Source: Gammaproteobacteria bacterium
GTDB taxonomy: Bacteria > Pseudomonadota > Gammaproteobacteria > Burkholderiales > Gallionellaceae
NCBI GenBank assembly: GCA_018814405.1
Contig: JAHIZO010000005.1
Span: 456,729 to 520,728, forward strand
Length of the DNA stretch: 64,000 nt
Reading direction: 5' to 3'
The translations under genes were made by a program, and so were the position numbers. This document shows, piece after piece, positions 1-10,120 of the stretch (the first letter of the stretch is position 1; every line of letters begins with the position of its first letter). The notes beneath the pieces were generated by a model, which was not told the origin of the DNA, did no database searches, and worked only from the letters and a program-made list of their open reading frames with translations.

Positions 1-163
1 TACATTTCGGGCAGACGCTGTGGTTCTTATCCAGATCGGCGTGATACAGCACGGCCTGACATTCGGGGCATTTGAACCACAGACCTTCCGGCACATTTTT
101 TTTGCCATCTTCGTTTTCACGGCGCTTAATCTTCGGCGGCAACAGCTTTTGGAACCATCCCAT
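1..163 (-). CDS. accD: Acetyl-CoA carboxylase carboxyltransferase subunit beta, N-terminal part
   Basis: This is the 5' end of accD; the rest lies beyond the left edge of the window. The product is the beta subunit of the carboxyltransferase that moves CO2 from biotin to acetyl-CoA, the first step of fatty-acid synthesis, in the cytoplasm. The visible 54 residues begin MGWFQKLLPPKIKRR and carry two CxxC pairs (CPEC and CPKC), the N-terminal zinc ribbon typical of AccD. The start is the ATG at 163, 3 bp after the trpA stop and behind a GGAGTAAGTC ribosome site, so it is the last visible gene of the trpFBA run. The trpA-accD junction is common in beta- and gammaproteobacteria. Confidence 0.93.
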   Translation of the reverse strand, partial: MGWFQKLLPPKIKRRENEDGKKNVPEGLWFKCPECQAVLYHADLDKNHSVCPKC

Positions 164-166
164 GAC

Positions 167-973
167 TTACTCCTTCTCGTTATCTATCGCTACGCGCAAT
201 TCTTGCACCAATCGCCCCACATTGGCGACTACATTCTGTTCGGTGGAATCTTCTATCTCCTGCACGATGCGGCTACCCACCACCACACCATCACACAACT
301 TCGCGACCGCTTTGGCTGTCGCCGCATCGCGGATGCCGAAACCGACACCGATCGGCAGCTTGATGTGCCTGCGCAACTGAGGCAGTTTTTCTTCAATGGC
401 TGACAGGTCGAGATTCCCGGCACCGGTCACACCTTTCAGCGAGACATAGTACACATAGCCGCGCGCCAATTTGGCGACCTGCTCTATGCGTGCCTCCTTG
501 GTAGTCGGTGCCAGCAGGAAGATAGGCGCGATGCCATGCGCTTGCAGATGTTCGAATGCTTCATGGCTCTCTTCCGGCGGGAAATCCACGGTCAACGCGC
601 CGTCCACACCGACCTCGGCGCAGCGCTGGGCGAACGCTTCCCAGCCCATTGCCTCGATGGGATTCCCGTAACCCATCAGCACCACCGGCGTGGTCGCATC
701 CTGTTTGCGGAATTCAGCCACCAAGTCCAGCACACCACGCAACGACATGCCGTTCTTGAGCGCACGTTCCGAGGCACGCTGAATAGTCGGCCCATCCGCC
801 ATCGGATCGGAGAACGGCACGCCCAGTTCGAGCACATCCGCACCGGCTTGCACCAAGCCATGCATCAGCGGCACGGTGAACGCTTGGGCAGGATCGCCTG
901 CAGTGATGAACGGGATCAGCGCCTTGCGATTCTGCTGCTTAAGCTTTTCGAAAGTCGTATCGATGCGACTCAT
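167..973 (-). CDS. trpA: Tryptophan synthase alpha chain
   Basis: TrpA cleaves indole-3-glycerol phosphate to indole and glyceraldehyde 3-phosphate and channels the indole to TrpB in the alpha2-beta2 complex. The 268-residue protein has the usual length. It shows the TIM-barrel landmarks: the FITAGDP strand, [10 protein letters not shown] with the catalytic Glu, and DFPPEE with the catalytic Asp, followed by the phosphate-binding GVGFGI and VVVGSRIV segments. The ATG at 973 overlaps the trpB stop by 4 bp (ATGA), so the two are translationally coupled, which suits a 1:1 complex. Confidence 0.97.
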   Translation of the reverse strand: MSRIDTTFEKLKQQNRKALIPFITAGDPAQAFTVPLMHGLVQAGADVLELGVPFSDPMADGPTIQRASERALKNGMSLRGVLDLVAEFRKQDATTPVVLMGYGNPIEAMGWEAFAQRCAEVGVDGALTVDFPPEESHEAFEHLQAHGIAPIFLLAPTTKEARIEQVAKLARGYVYYVSLKGVTGAGNLDLSAIEEKLPQLRRHIKLPIGVGFGIRDAATAKAVAKLCDGVVVGSRIVQEIEDSTEQNVVANVGRLVQELRVAIDNEKE

Positions 974-2169
974 AGCGTGATGCCCTTCAGATTGGCCACG
1001 GTATTCATGTCCTTGTCGCCGCGACCGGACAAGTTCACCAACAACACTTTGTCTTTTGCCATGCTCGGCGCGATCTTCATCGCATGTGCCAAAGCGTGGC
1101 TGGATTCCAACGCGGGGATGATGCCTTCAAAACGGCACAATGCATCAAAAGCAGCCAGTGCTTCGTCATCGTTGATCGCGACATACTGCGCACGACCGAT
1201 GTCTTTCAGTAGGCAATGCTCGGGACCGACGCCGGGATAATCCAGTCCTGCCGAGATGGAATGTGTCTCGATGATCTGCCCATTCTCATCCTGGATCAGA
1301 TACACCTTGTTGCCGTGTAGCACACCAACTTTGCTGTTGGCGGTAAGCGGTGCGGCATGCTGGCCGCTGGCGATACCATGACCACCCGCCTCTACGCCGA
1401 TGATCTGCACATCGGGCACCTCGATATATGGATGGAACAAACCGATCGCGTTGGAACCGCCGCCTACACACGCGATCACCGCATCCGGCTGTCGACCGAT
1501 CATCTCCGGCATCTGCACACGGGCTTCGTTGCCGATCACACACTGAAAATCGCGCACCATCATCGGATAGGGATGCGGACCTGCCGCTGTACCGAAGATG
1601 TAGAAAGTAGTTTCGACGTTGGTGACCCAATCACGGATGGCTTCGTTGCATGCATCCTTCAGGGTTCTGGAGCCGCTTTCCACGGGCACGACGGTCGCGC
1701 CCAGCAGCTTCATACGGAAAACGTTGGGCGCCTGACGCTGGATGTCCTCCGCGCCCATGTACACGATGCACTCCATACCGAAACGTGCCGCCACGGTGGC
1801 GGTCGCCACACCGTGCATGCCCGCGCCGGTCTCGGCGATGACGCGCTTCTTGCCCATGCGCTTGGCCAACAGTGCCTGACCGATAGCATTGTTGATCTTA
1901 TGCGCGCCGGTGTGATTCAGGTCTTCGCGCTTCAGATAGATCTGCGCACCGCCCAAGTCATCGGAAAGACGCTTGGCGTGGTAGATCGGACTGGGACGAC
2001 CGACGTAATGCTTGAGTTCGTATTCGAATTCGGCCTTGAATTCCGGATCATCACGGAAGCGCAGATACTGGTCTCGCAATTCCTCGACTGCCGGGATCAG
2101 CGTCTCGGCCATGTAGACACCGCCGAACTGCCCGAAGTGACCTTGCAGGTCAGGATAACTGTATGTCAA
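970..2169 (-). CDS. trpB: Tryptophan synthase beta chain
   Basis: TrpB is the PLP enzyme that condenses indole with serine to make tryptophan. About 399 residues fit the family. [10 protein letters not shown] holds the PLP lysine and [10 protein letters not shown] the phosphate-binding loop. No ATG lies close to the conserved N-terminal segment [12 protein letters not shown]. The likely start is the TTG at 2169, giving [10 protein letters not shown], with AAAGAGG 9 bases upstream. Longer in-frame starts would add unmatched residues read inside trpF. The gene therefore begins inside the last codons of trpF (stop at 2150) and ends in a 4-bp overlap with trpA, so trpF-trpB-trpA look translationally coupled. 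Confidence 0.95.
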   Translation of the reverse strand: MTYSYPDLQGHFGQFGGVYMAETLIPAVEELRDQYLRFRDDPEFKAEFEYELKHYVGRPSPIYHAKRLSDDLGGAQIYLKREDLNHTGAHKINNAIGQALLAKRMGKKRVIAETGAGMHGVATATVAARFGMECIVYMGAEDIQRQAPNVFRMKLLGATVVPVESGSRTLKDACNEAIRDWVTNVETTFYIFGTAAGPHPYPMMVRDFQCVIGNEARVQMPEMIGRQPDAVIACVGGGSNAIGLFHPYIEVPDVQIIGVEAGGHGIASGQHAAPLTANSKVGVLHGNKVYLIQDENGQIIETHSISAGLDYPGVGPEHCLLKDIGRAQYVAINDDEALAAFDALCRFEGIIPALESSHALAHAMKIAPSMAKDKVLLVNLSGRGDKDMNTVANLKGITL

Positions 2170-2779
2170 CGTTCTTAACCTCTTTGATGAATGCAGCGAT
2201 CTTCGCTGCATCTTTGATTCCTTTTGATGCCTCCACGCCGCTGGAGACATCCACCGCGTAGGGCCGTACTGTTCGTACGGCCTCGGCCACATTGTGAGGA
2301 TGCAGGCCGCCTGACAGAACTACCCGTGACGCCAACTCCTTAGGGATCAATCCCCAGTCGAACGACTCTCCGGTGCCGCCCTGCACGCCTTCCACAAAAG
2401 CATCAAGCAACAATCCCTGGGCATCCGCATAACGGGCCGCGCATTCTACCAAATCCACCCCAGCCTTGACGCGTATCGCCTTCAAATAAGGACGCCCGAA
2501 CTGTCCGCAAAATACCGGGGATTCGTCACCATGGAACTGCAATACATCAAGCGGCATGTGCGCCAGAACATCGCGCACCATTTCCTCGGATGGATCGACG
2601 AACAGACCGACACTGGTCACGAAAGGTGGCACAGCTCGCAACAGCTGTGATGCTTGCGGCAGCTCGACATTGCGCGGACTCTTGGCGTAAAACACGAAAC
2701 CGAGCGCATCCGCCCCGGCAGTTACCGCTGCCAGCAGGTCTTGTTCACGTGTAATGCCGCATATCTTGATTCGGGTCAT
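2150..2779 (-). CDS. trpF: Phosphoribosylanthranilate isomerase
   Basis: TrpF converts N-(5-phosphoribosyl)anthranilate to CdRP, the third step of tryptophan synthesis. The 209-residue TIM barrel starts [14 protein letters not shown], where KICG holds the catalytic Cys, and continues with [21 protein letters not shown] (catalytic Asp), [11 protein letters not shown] and VDVSSGVE (phosphate binding). The ATG at 2779 is chosen because the protein then begins at the conserved first strand; upstream in-frame codons are the truA end. It lies 7 bp after truA and overlaps the start of trpB. Confidence 0.96.
   Translation of the reverse strand: MTRIKICGITREQDLLAAVTAGADALGFVFYAKSPRNVELPQASQLLRAVPPFVTSVGLFVDPSEEMVRDVLAHMPLDVLQFHGDESPVFCGQFGRPYLKAIRVKAGVDLVECAARYADAQGLLLDAFVEGVQGGTGESFDWGLIPKELASRVVLSGGLHPHNVAEAVRTVRPYAVDVSSGVEASKGIKDAAKIAAFIKEVKNVDIQLS
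2179..2185 (-). promoter_or_regulatory. Ribosome binding site deciding the TTG start of trpB
   Basis: On the minus strand AAAGAGG is followed by a 9-base spacer and then TTG at 2169. It lies inside the 3' end of trpF. With no nearby ATG, it supports the TTG as the true trpB start. Confidence 0.6.
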
Positions 2780-2786
2780 CAGGGAT

Positions 2787-3569
2787 TCAATCGTTTTCCG
2801 AAGACGGCATTGTACCTTGCGGCAGCCCCCACTTAGCGTCGTAGCCAATATGGCGCAGATAGAGACCGTCAGGCGCAAACGTAGGCGCAGCCAGTTTGCG
2901 CTCGCGCGACTCGAGTACCTGTTTCATCCACACCGGCGGATATTTACCCTTGCCGACATACACCAGACAACCAACGATGTTGCGCACCATATGATGCAGG
3001 AACGCATTCGCTGTCAGGTCAAAGATGATTGTTTCGCCCTGCTGGTGGATATCCAGCTTAGCCAGCGTCTTGATCGGAGATTTGGCCTGGCACTGTGACG
3101 CACGGAAGGCACTGAAATCATGCTCGCCCAGCAGATATTGCGCTGCCTCCCGCATCGCCGCCACGTCAAGCGGTGCATGGAACCAACCCGCTTTGCCCGC
3201 ATGCACAGCCAGCCGTGTTGGGCGATTGAACAATACATATTGATAACTGCGCGACCATGCCGAGAAACGCGCATGAAATTCATCACTCACCTCATACGCC
3301 CACAAAACGGCGATACCCGTTGGCAGCAGCGCATTACAACCGCGCACCCAAGCTGTGAGCTGACGAACCGTGGCAGTCTCAAAATGCACCACCTGCTCTA
3401 GGGCATGCACACCGGTATCGGTACGACCGGCCGCGATGATGCTTATCCGTTCGCAAGCGATTTTCGACAGTGCATCCTGCAATGCATCCTGCACGTTCGC
3501 CATATCCGGCTGACTCTGCCAGCCGTGATAACGGCTTCCGTCATATTCCACACCTAGGGCGATCCTCAT
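2787..3569 (-). CDS. truA: tRNA pseudouridine(38-40) synthase TruA
   Basis: TruA makes pseudouridine at positions 38-40 of the tRNA anticodon arm. The 260-residue product opens [18 protein letters not shown], the conserved first strand, and contains [12 protein letters not shown] with the catalytic Asp, plus the [11 protein letters not shown] motif of the second half. The ATG at 3569 overlaps the stop of the upstream EcfT-like gene by 4 bp. The truA-trpF junction is only 7 bp, so truA heads or belongs to the trp-accD operon, as in many proteobacteria. Confidence 0.96.
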   Translation of the reverse strand: MRIALGVEYDGSRYHGWQSQPDMANVQDALQDALSKIACERISIIAAGRTDTGVHALEQVVHFETATVRQLTAWVRGCNALLPTGIAVLWAYEVSDEFHARFSAWSRSYQYVLFNRPTRLAVHAGKAGWFHAPLDVAAMREAAQYLLGEHDFSAFRASQCQAKSPIKTLAKLDIHQQGETIIFDLTANAFLHHMVRNIVGCLVYVGKGKYPPVWMKQVLESRERKLAAPTFAPDGLYLRHIGYDAKWGLPQGTMPSSEND

Positions 3570-4189
3570 CTCCAGACCCCGTAAAGTAGTGCTGCGCATA
3601 GCAGCAAACAAATACCATCTATTGCCTTCAACGTATTTCTATCCAACAACACATGCCCCCCGGTTTCCATGGGCAGACGCAAAGCATCTTTGATCGCCTG
3701 CCTCCAGTCTGCGGCGGTATCTCGCATGGTTGGTTCTGCATATTGCAATGTCAACGCCAGCCGCACGGCCACTCGCTCACGCGAGCCACCGAACCAGTTC
3801 AACGGATAAGCCAGTGCATAAATACCAGCGATGAATTGCGACTCTGTTAGCAATGAAAGCAGGATAGCCAGGCCTGACAACATGGATAACAACCTTCCTA
3901 GTTGCATCAGACCATCCGACAAGCCTTCCAGCGTCGGCGAGTATCGCCCCAGCTCCGCTACCAGCGCTACGCCGGGCGTCGTGTATGCATAGATGAGTAG
4001 CAGGGAGAATAATATCCAGCGTGTACGCCGAATCAAACTATAGAGTTGGCGTGAGTTGAGTTTTGCTGCAGCGAAGAACAATGCAAACGTCATCACCAGC
4101 AGGCCCGGCACGGCGAGCACCTGTGCCGAGATGGACAGTGATATCCAGATCAGTATCTGTATAGCGGGATGGGGCATCAGCCTATCCAT
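3566..4189 (-). CDS. CbiQ/EcfT-like integral membrane protein
   Basis: This 207-residue hydrophobic protein has about five membrane segments (roughly 8-40, 57-72, 95-118, 122-135 and 190-206). The fold and length resemble the CbiQ/EcfT family, the membrane coupling subunit of energy-coupling-factor transporters for vitamins and metals. A clear Ala-Arg coupling motif for the ATPase is not obvious, and no ECF ATPase or substrate-binding subunit lies nearby, so transport activity is unproven. It starts just after the fimV terminator and overlaps truA by 4 bp, so it appears to be the first gene of the truA-trp-accD operon. The family assignment is from overall pattern only. Confidence 0.65.
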   Translation of the reverse strand: MDRLMPHPAIQILIWISLSISAQVLAVPGLLVMTFALFFAAAKLNSRQLYSLIRRTRWILFSLLLIYAYTTPGVALVAELGRYSPTLEGLSDGLMQLGRLLSMLSGLAILLSLLTESQFIAGIYALAYPLNWFGGSRERVAVRLALTLQYAEPTMRDTAADWRQAIKDALRLPMETGGHVLLDRNTLKAIDGICLLLCAALLYGVWR

Positions 4190-4195
4190 TCCTTC

Positions 4196-4226
4196 AAATA
4201 AAAACGGCAGCCGTTATGGCTGCCGT
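4196..4226 (-). terminator. Rho-independent terminator of fimV
   Basis: Read on the minus strand, a perfect 9-bp stem ACGGCAGCC / GGCTGCCGT with a 5-base loop is followed by TTTTT. It lies 18 bp past the fimV stop and just before the EcfT-like gene, so it separates the two transcription units. Confidence 0.88.
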
Positions 4227-4244
4227 CGTGTTCATGCAATGTGC

Positions 4245-7160
4245 TTAGAGTTGATCAAGAATACTTTGCGCACTGGCTCGCTGCTCATCATCGCCGTCAC
4301 GCATCACTTCTTCGAGAATCTCTTTCGCACCGGCCCCATCACCCATCTCTTGATAGGCTTTGGCAAGATCGAGTTTGGTAGCAACTTCCTGCCACCTCTC
4401 ATCCTTCACCTCTGAAACCGGACTAGGCTCTTCGGTGCCGCCTAGTGCATCCAGATTCAAGCTGATATCTCCCAAGCCAATATCCATCGGCGCCGAAGGC
4501 TTCTCTTCCTCAGATTGAACCTCTTCCGGAATATCCAGTGTAAAGGCCAGACCATCATCAGCTGCAGGAGCCTCAGCTTTCGCAGCGGCAGGAATAGCCT
4601 CCGCTCCTTCTGAATGATTCGAAGTCACATCAAACATCAGATCATCCAGCCCCTCGGACACTTCAGGCTCGTTACCTTCCGCAGATTCAACCGGCGCCTG
4701 GAAACCTGGATGCGTAGCAGTCACGTCGAACACCATATCATCCGATGCACCAGCCTCTTCAGTTGAGTCAGCTTGCTCCTCAATCATCTGGCTTGGAACG
4801 CCTGAATGCGTGGAGGTCACATCAAAAATCAAATCATCAGATGCTGCAGATTCCGCATTGCTCTCATCTTTTGGCGCATGTGCTTCAATTGCGGAATCAC
4901 TATCCTGCTGTGCTCCGGTGATATCAAAGTCCATCGCACCTTCACTTACAGCCTGCCTATCCTCTGCGGAAAGGATGGACGTAGTCTCACTGGATGCTGC
5001 CTTTGGTTGCATGACTACCGTACCCAGGAAATCTTCAGCTAGAACATTCGCTTCTTCGTTCTCAGTCGCGCTTATATCCATCTTCATGGTGGCAAGCGGA
5101 CTCGCCTCATCCTCTGGAGAAGAAGTGCCGAAACCAAGATCGAAATCGACTGCAGGATCTACTGCCGTCTCTTCGACTTGGGGTGCGGCGGCTTCACTTG
5201 CCTCACCCTCACCGCCGTAGAACGGATTGCCGGGCTCAAGCTCGCGTCCCATGGCAGCGGCCTGCAGCCATGCCGCCTCATCGCCTCCATCCTTGATCTG
5301 GCGCGCAAATGTCATAAATGCGTTCGCATCCTTGCGAGTCGCGTAGATCGACAGCAGTTTGAGAATGATCTGCACATCACCCGGCTTGGAATTCAGTGCT
5401 TCCTTCAATACCTCTTCGGCCTGTACGTCACGACCGAAAGTGAGGAACAGATCTGCCTCGGCGATCGGATCAACCTCATCGGAAGATTGCTCTTCGTTGC
5501 TATCTTCAGCTTGCTGGGTGAAATCGCCCGTATCAGGCGACGGCATCACAGGCTCGGCAATACGTCCTGTTGAGCTACCTACATCTTCTGCATCAGACGC
5601 AACAGCTGCGACCGATTTTTTCGGAACCGGCTTACCACTTCGACGCGACAGCCAGAAACCCACACCCAGCAATGCGAGCAGTCCAGCAGCCCCCCCACCC
5701 AGCAATACCGGGTCTTCCAGCAGACTATCGACCAATGAAACCTCTACCGGCGGCGCCTCAACTGGTGAGGGAACAGCGGGCTTGACTACAGGTTTGGCTG
5801 GTACAGGCGCACTCGCTCCGATCGAAGCAGTTGCAACGCCCGCATCCGGAGTTGACGTAGCTTTTTTCGCCGCTTCAGCCTGTTGCTTCTTCAGCTCTGC
5901 AAGCCTCTCCAGATCTTTGACGTTCTTTTCGAGTAGTGCCGTACGATCTTGTGCTTCCTTCAGCGCCTTGGTTTTGGCGACAGACTCTTCTTCCTTGCTG
6001 CTTGCAGAGCCGCCAGCCTTACCATCTCCGGGCGCCTCTCCCTTGGAGAGTTTCAGCACTTCCGTTGGGGCTTCCTTACCAGCAGTTTTCTCGGTTACCG
6101 CGGCAGTCACTTTGCCAGAGGTTCCCTGCTGCGCAGTTTGCTCACGTGCTTCAGCGCGGACAGCGGCAAGTTGCTGACGATAGGCGTTCCAATCTTGCAC
6201 TTGGGCACGGTAGACCTTCACTGCCTCACCTTGTCCAACCGCTTCTATCTCGGCAGCATCAGGGATGCGAATGATCTTGCCTGCTTTCAGGCGGTTCATA
6301 TTCTTGCCCATGAAGGCATTACTGTTGGCACGATACATCGCCACCAACATACGCTCCAAACTGACATCAGCCGGCTTGACCTTCAGTGCAATCTTGCTCA
6401 ACGAATCGCCACGCACTACTTTGATGTCGACATTTTCGGAAACTGGAATAGCCTCTTCCTTGCTCAAAGCATCTTCCACTATGACGGGAGCGGATTCCAC
6501 TACTGGCTCCGAAGGCATCGAAGCAGTTTCTTCCGTCGCCGCCGCTTCAGGGGCAGGAGATTCTTCTGCAACAGCTGGCTCTGCATTCAGGGATTCAGTA
6601 TGCGCATCAGCAGATGCCATATCTGAAGACACTTCCGGGGCGGCTGGTGTAATGCGTGCCTCTGGCATAGCTTTCGGCATTGGCAGCGGCTCGCTCAGTG
6701 CTGGCGGCGTCGAAACGACGGGGGCGATAGGTGTAACCGCTTCAGCCTGCGGCTCAACAATAAACCCGACAGGATCAAGCAAGAAGGTGTATTCGCGCAT
6801 CAACTTGCCAGACGGCCAAGCAACCTCGACCAGCAACGTAACAAAGGGCTCGTTTACAGGTTGGACAGAACTGATTTTTACTCGGGGCTGTGCACTATCG
6901 CGATTGGTGATCTCGAACTTGAGTTTGGGGAGTGCGTAGGGATAGTCGATACCGGCGGCTTTGAATGCCTCTGCAGATGCAAGCTTGGCGACAATACTGT
7001 TTCGGTCCGCCTTGGCCACAGCCACCAGTTCAATCTCTGCTTTCAGCGGTTGCCCCAGATTGGAACTGACTGCCATACCACCAAGACCCGTCGCACTCGC
7101 GATACCGGATACCAGCAAGCAGGCAATATAGCCCGACGTTTTTAGAATTGTTTTCAGCAC
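4245..7160 (-). CDS. fimV: FimV/HubP-family polar hub protein
   Basis: FimV organises the cell pole: it anchors type IV pilus, flagellar and chemotaxis components and binds peptidoglycan. The 971-residue protein has a signal peptide (about 1-23), the FimV N-terminal region (GLGGMAVSSNLGQPLKAEIE), a periplasmic Pro/Ala/Glu-rich stretch, a LysM domain (VVRGDSLSKIA... GKIIRIP, about 245-300), a coiled coil, one membrane helix (LLGGGAAGLLALLGVGFWL, about 485-505), and a long acidic cytoplasmic part. It ends in the conserved TPR-like FimV C-terminus (KLDLAKAYQEMGD). The start is GTG at 7160 behind GAGGG. Three tandem copies of a DD-x-x-FDVT-x-x-H motif sit in the acidic part. It lies downstream of asd, the usual gammaproteobacterial and betaproteobacterial order. 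Confidence 0.93.
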   Translation of the reverse strand: MLKTILKTSGYIACLLVSGIASATGLGGMAVSSNLGQPLKAEIELVAVAKADRNSIVAKLASAEAFKAAGIDYPYALPKLKFEITNRDSAQPRVKISSVQPVNEPFVTLLVEVAWPSGKLMREYTFLLDPVGFIVEPQAEAVTPIAPVVSTPPALSEPLPMPKAMPEARITPAAPEVSSDMASADAHTESLNAEPAVAEESPAPEAAATEETASMPSEPVVESAPVIVEDALSKEEAIPVSENVDIKVVRGDSLSKIALKVKPADVSLERMLVAMYRANSNAFMGKNMNRLKAGKIIRIPDAAEIEAVGQGEAVKVYRAQVQDWNAYRQQLAAVRAEAREQTAQQGTSGKVTAAVTEKTAGKEAPTEVLKLSKGEAPGDGKAGGSASSKEEESVAKTKALKEAQDRTALLEKNVKDLERLAELKKQQAEAAKKATSTPDAGVATASIGASAPVPAKPVVKPAVPSPVEAPPVEVSLVDSLLEDPVLLGGGAAGLLALLGVGFWLSRRSGKPVPKKSVAAVASDAEDVGSSTGRIAEPVMPSPDTGDFTQQAEDSNEEQSSDEVDPIAEADLFLTFGRDVQAEEVLKEALNSKPGDVQIILKLLSIYATRKDANAFMTFARQIKDGGDEAAWLQAAAMGRELEPGNPFYGGEGEASEAAAPQVEETAVDPAVDFDLGFGTSSPEDEASPLATMKMDISATENEEANVLAEDFLGTVVMQPKAASSETTSILSAEDRQAVSEGAMDFDITGAQQDSDSAIEAHAPKDESNAESAASDDLIFDVTSTHSGVPSQMIEEQADSTEEAGASDDMVFDVTATHPGFQAPVESAEGNEPEVSEGLDDLMFDVTSNHSEGAEAIPAAAKAEAPAADDGLAFTLDIPEEVQSEEEKPSAPMDIGLGDISLNLDALGGTEEPSPVSEVKDERWQEVATKLDLAKAYQEMGDGAGAKEILEEVMRDGDDEQRASAQSILDQL

Positions 7161-7280
7161 ACTGCCACCCTCATTCTTTCCCTGACGATATTCAGACTAA
7201 CATCAGAGGGTTAGTGATGCAAGCTCACCCACCCTCTAGGTTCAGGCACTAACCAGCGGTAATCAACCGGATTTTTGCCC

Positions 7281-8381
7281 CTAGCCCAATAAAATTCGCA
7301 ACATACGACGTAGCGGCTCAGCCGCCCCCCACAGCAACTGGTCACCACAAACAAAGGCACTTACATACTCAGGGCCCAATTCCATCTTACGCACGCGGCC
7401 AACTGCGATATCCAGCCTTCCAGTTACGGAAGCCGGTGTCAATTCGCGCATCGACGCTTCGCGCTGGTTCGGCACGAATTTGACCCACGGATTACCCCCT
7501 TTGACCATCGCCTCGATCTCTTCCAAAGACACATCTTTCTTTAGTTTGATCGTTAACGCCAAGCTATGGCTACGCATAGCACCGATACGCACGCACAGCC
7601 CGTCTACGGGAATGACGTCAGTCGTTCCCAATATCTTGTTTACCTCGGCCTTGCCTTTCCATTCTTCTTTGGATTGGCCATTTTCGAGCTGCTTGTCGAT
7701 CCATGGAATCAAGCTACCTGCCAGAGGCACCCCGAAATGAGCTACCGGCATAGCCTCTGAGCGCATCGTCTCTGTCAGTAAGCGGTCGATTTCAAGGATA
7801 GGAGATTTGGGGTCGGCCAACATACCGGCGACGGAAGCATGTGCAACGCCCATCTGGCTCAACAACTCGCGCATATTCTGCGCGCCAGCGCCCGAGGCAG
7901 CCTGATAGGTCATAGAAGAAACCCACTCCACCAGACCTGCATGGAACAAACCACCCAAGCCCATCAGCAGGATGCTGTTGGTGCAGTTGCCGCCGATGTA
8001 ATTCTTGATGCCTTTTTCCAGTGCCGCGTCGATCACATTGCGATTGACTGGATCGAGGATGATCACCGCATCTTTTTCCATACGCAAAGTCGAAGCCGCA
8101 TCGATCCAGTAACCGTTCCAACCGGCAGCACGCAGTTTCGGAAATATCTCAGTCGTGTAATCACCGCCCTGACAGGAGATGATGACATCCATCGCCTTCA
8201 GCTCGTTGACATCCTTCGCATCCTTCAATGCCACCCCGCGCCCTTCAGCAGGCGCCTCACCACCTACATTGGAGGTGGTGAAAAACACTGCATCGATCAG
8301 GTCAAAGTCCTTCTCCTCACGCATACGCTGCATGAGCACTGAACCGACCATCCCGCGCCATCCGATCAAACCTACTTTCAT
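7281..8381 (-). CDS. asd: Aspartate-semialdehyde dehydrogenase
   Basis: Asd reduces aspartyl phosphate to aspartate semialdehyde with NADPH, feeding lysine/diaminopimelate, threonine and methionine synthesis. The 366-residue product begins [20 protein letters not shown], the Rossmann NADP-binding turn, and contains [16 protein letters not shown] with the catalytic Cys. The length and the NCTNS sequence match the gammaproteobacterial-type enzyme. The start at 8381 is chosen over an upstream in-frame codon at 8441 because it begins at the conserved first strand and follows a GGACAAATC ribosome region. It lies 20 bp after leuB on the same strand. Confidence 0.96.
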   Translation of the reverse strand: MKVGLIGWRGMVGSVLMQRMREEKDFDLIDAVFFTTSNVGGEAPAEGRGVALKDAKDVNELKAMDVIISCQGGDYTTEIFPKLRAAGWNGYWIDAASTLRMEKDAVIILDPVNRNVIDAALEKGIKNYIGGNCTNSILLMGLGGLFHAGLVEWVSSMTYQAASGAGAQNMRELLSQMGVAHASVAGMLADPKSPILEIDRLLTETMRSEAMPVAHFGVPLAGSLIPWIDKQLENGQSKEEWKGKAEVNKILGTTDVIPVDGLCVRIGAMRSHSLALTIKLKKDVSLEEIEAMVKGGNPWVKFVPNQREASMRELTPASVTGRLDIAVGRVRKMELGPEYVSAFVCGDQLLWGAAEPLRRMLRILLG

Positions 8382-8401
8382 GATTTGTCCTTGCTTCTGA
8401 A

Positions 8402-9457
8402 TTAAAGCGCCGCAACCACTGCGTCGCCCATCGCTGCACAACCCACTTTATTGCCACCCTCAGTGTAAATATCCGCTGTGCGATAACCTTGTGCCAATGC
8501 TTTCTTCACTGCATCTTCGATACGTACCGCATTCGCTTCATCATTGAAGGTGTAGCGCAACATCATCGCAGCAGACAAGATGGTCGCCAAGGGATTAGCG
8601 ACGTCCTTACCTGCGATGTCGGGTGCAGAACCATGACTAGGCTCGTACATACCTTTGTTGTTCGCATCCAGCGAAGCAGATGGAAGCATACCAATAGAAC
8701 CAGTCAGCATCGAGGCCTCATCGGACAGGATGTCGCCAAAGATGTTGCCGGTGACCATCACGTCGAATTGCTTGGGCGCACGAATAAGTTGCATCGCAGC
8801 GTTGTCCACATACATGTGCGACAACTCGACTTCCGGATATTCCTTGGATAGTTCGATCATCACCTGACGCCACAGCTCAGTGGTCTCCAGCACGTTGGCC
8901 TTATCCACGGAACACACTTTCTTGTTGCGCTTCATAGCGATATCGAATGCGACGCGACCGATGCGTTTGATCTCGGTCTCGTTATAGCGCATGGTGTTGA
9001 TGCCTTCGCGCTCACCGTTCTCCAGCGTGGAGATACCGCGCGGTTGACCGAAGTAGATGTCGCCTGTCAGTTCGCGCACGATCATGATGTCCAGACCGGA
9101 CACCACTTCCGGCTTCAGCGTGGAAGCAGAAGCCAGTTCCGGATACAGCAATGCGGGACGTAGATTGGCGAACAGGTTCAGTTCTTTTCGAATGCGCAGC
9201 AGACCGCGCTCAGGACGCAGATGACGTTCCAACTTGTCATACTTCCAGTCACCCACCGCGCCCAGCAACACAGCGTCGGAAGCCTTGGCAAGTGCCAGTG
9301 TCGCATCCGGCAGCGGATCGCCCGCCGCCTCATATCCGGCGCCACCGATAGGCGCCTCTTCCATTTGCAGGCCGATGTTCAACGCGTTCAAAACCTTCAC
9401 GGCTTGCGCCACGATCTCGGGACCGATGCCGTCACCCGGCAATACTGCGATCTTCAT
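8402..9457 (-). CDS. leuB: 3-isopropylmalate dehydrogenase
   Basis: LeuB oxidatively decarboxylates 3-isopropylmalate to 2-ketoisocaproate with NAD+. The 351-residue protein starts [15 protein letters not shown] and contains [20 protein letters not shown] (substrate loop), YFGQPRG, the metal-binding SDEASML region and GSAPDIAGK near the NAD site. The ATG at 9457 has GGATGAGAG directly upstream; the in-frame codon 12 bp earlier is less likely. It is the third leu gene of the leuC-ecn-leuD-leuB run. Confidence 0.96.
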   Translation of the reverse strand: MKIAVLPGDGIGPEIVAQAVKVLNALNIGLQMEEAPIGGAGYEAAGDPLPDATLALAKASDAVLLGAVGDWKYDKLERHLRPERGLLRIRKELNLFANLRPALLYPELASASTLKPEVVSGLDIMIVRELTGDIYFGQPRGISTLENGEREGINTMRYNETEIKRIGRVAFDIAMKRNKKVCSVDKANVLETTELWRQVMIELSKEYPEVELSHMYVDNAAMQLIRAPKQFDVMVTGNIFGDILSDEASMLTGSIGMLPSASLDANNKGMYEPSHGSAPDIAGKDVANPLATILSAAMMLRYTFNDEANAVRIEDAVKKALAQGYRTADIYTEGGNKVGCAAMGDAVVAAL

Positions 9458-9479
9458 GCTCTCATCCAATCGAAAAATA

Positions 9480-10118
9480 TTATGCGTACAGCCAAGGTTG
9501 CGCTGCGCGATGCTTCACTTCGAAAGCTTTAATGTCATCCACGTGCTGCAAGGTCAGGCCGATATCATCCAGACCATTCAACAAGCAATGCTTACGGAAC
9601 GCATCCACCTCGAAGGCGGTCTCTTTACCATCAGGCGTTGCAATGACCTGACGCTCAAGATCGACCTTCAGCTTGTAGCCTTCGTTGGTTGCGACTGCTT
9701 TGAACAGTTCGTCCACGACGGAGGCATCCAGCTTAATCGGTAACAGACCATTCTTGAAGCAGTTATTGAAGAAAATATCAGCAAAGCTGGGTGCAATGAC
9801 GACTTGGAAACCATAGTCTTCCAAAGCCCAAGGTGCATGCTCGCGCGATGATCCGCAGCCGAAGTTCTCGCGTGCCAGCAACACCTGCGCCCCCTGATAG
9901 CGCGACTGGTTCAGCACGAAGTCCGGATTGATCTGACGCTTGCTGTTATCCATGCCCGGCTCGCCATGGTCCAGATAACGCCATTCGTCGAACGCATTGG
10001 GGCCGAAGCCGGATCGTTTGATCGACTTCAAAAACTGTTTGGGAATGATGGCGTCCGTATCCACGTTGGCACGATCCAACGGCACGACCAAGCCATCAAG
10101 CAAGTTAAATTTGCGCAT
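9480..10118 (-). CDS. leuD: 3-isopropylmalate dehydratase small subunit
   Basis: LeuD is the small (swivel-domain) subunit of isopropylmalate isomerase, pairing with LeuC to convert 2- to 3-isopropylmalate. The 212-residue protein has the expected [19 protein letters not shown] start region, [13 protein letters not shown] (substrate-contacting loop) and [16 protein letters not shown]. It starts at ATG 10118, 2 bp after the stop of the small entericidin gene, and is followed by leuB 22 bp later. Confidence 0.97.
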   Translation of the reverse strand: MRKFNLLDGLVVPLDRANVDTDAIIPKQFLKSIKRSGFGPNAFDEWRYLDHGEPGMDNSKRQINPDFVLNQSRYQGAQVLLARENFGCGSSREHAPWALEDYGFQVVIAPSFADIFFNNCFKNGLLPIKLDASVVDELFKAVATNEGYKLKVDLERQVIATPDGKETAFEVDAFRKHCLLNGLDDIGLTLQHVDDIKAFEVKHRAAQPWLYA

Positions 10119-10120
10119 AA

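Noticed and set aside
1357..2178. Plus-strand ORF opposite trpB
   Set aside because: Fully inside trpB on the opposite strand, His- and Arg-rich shadow translation.
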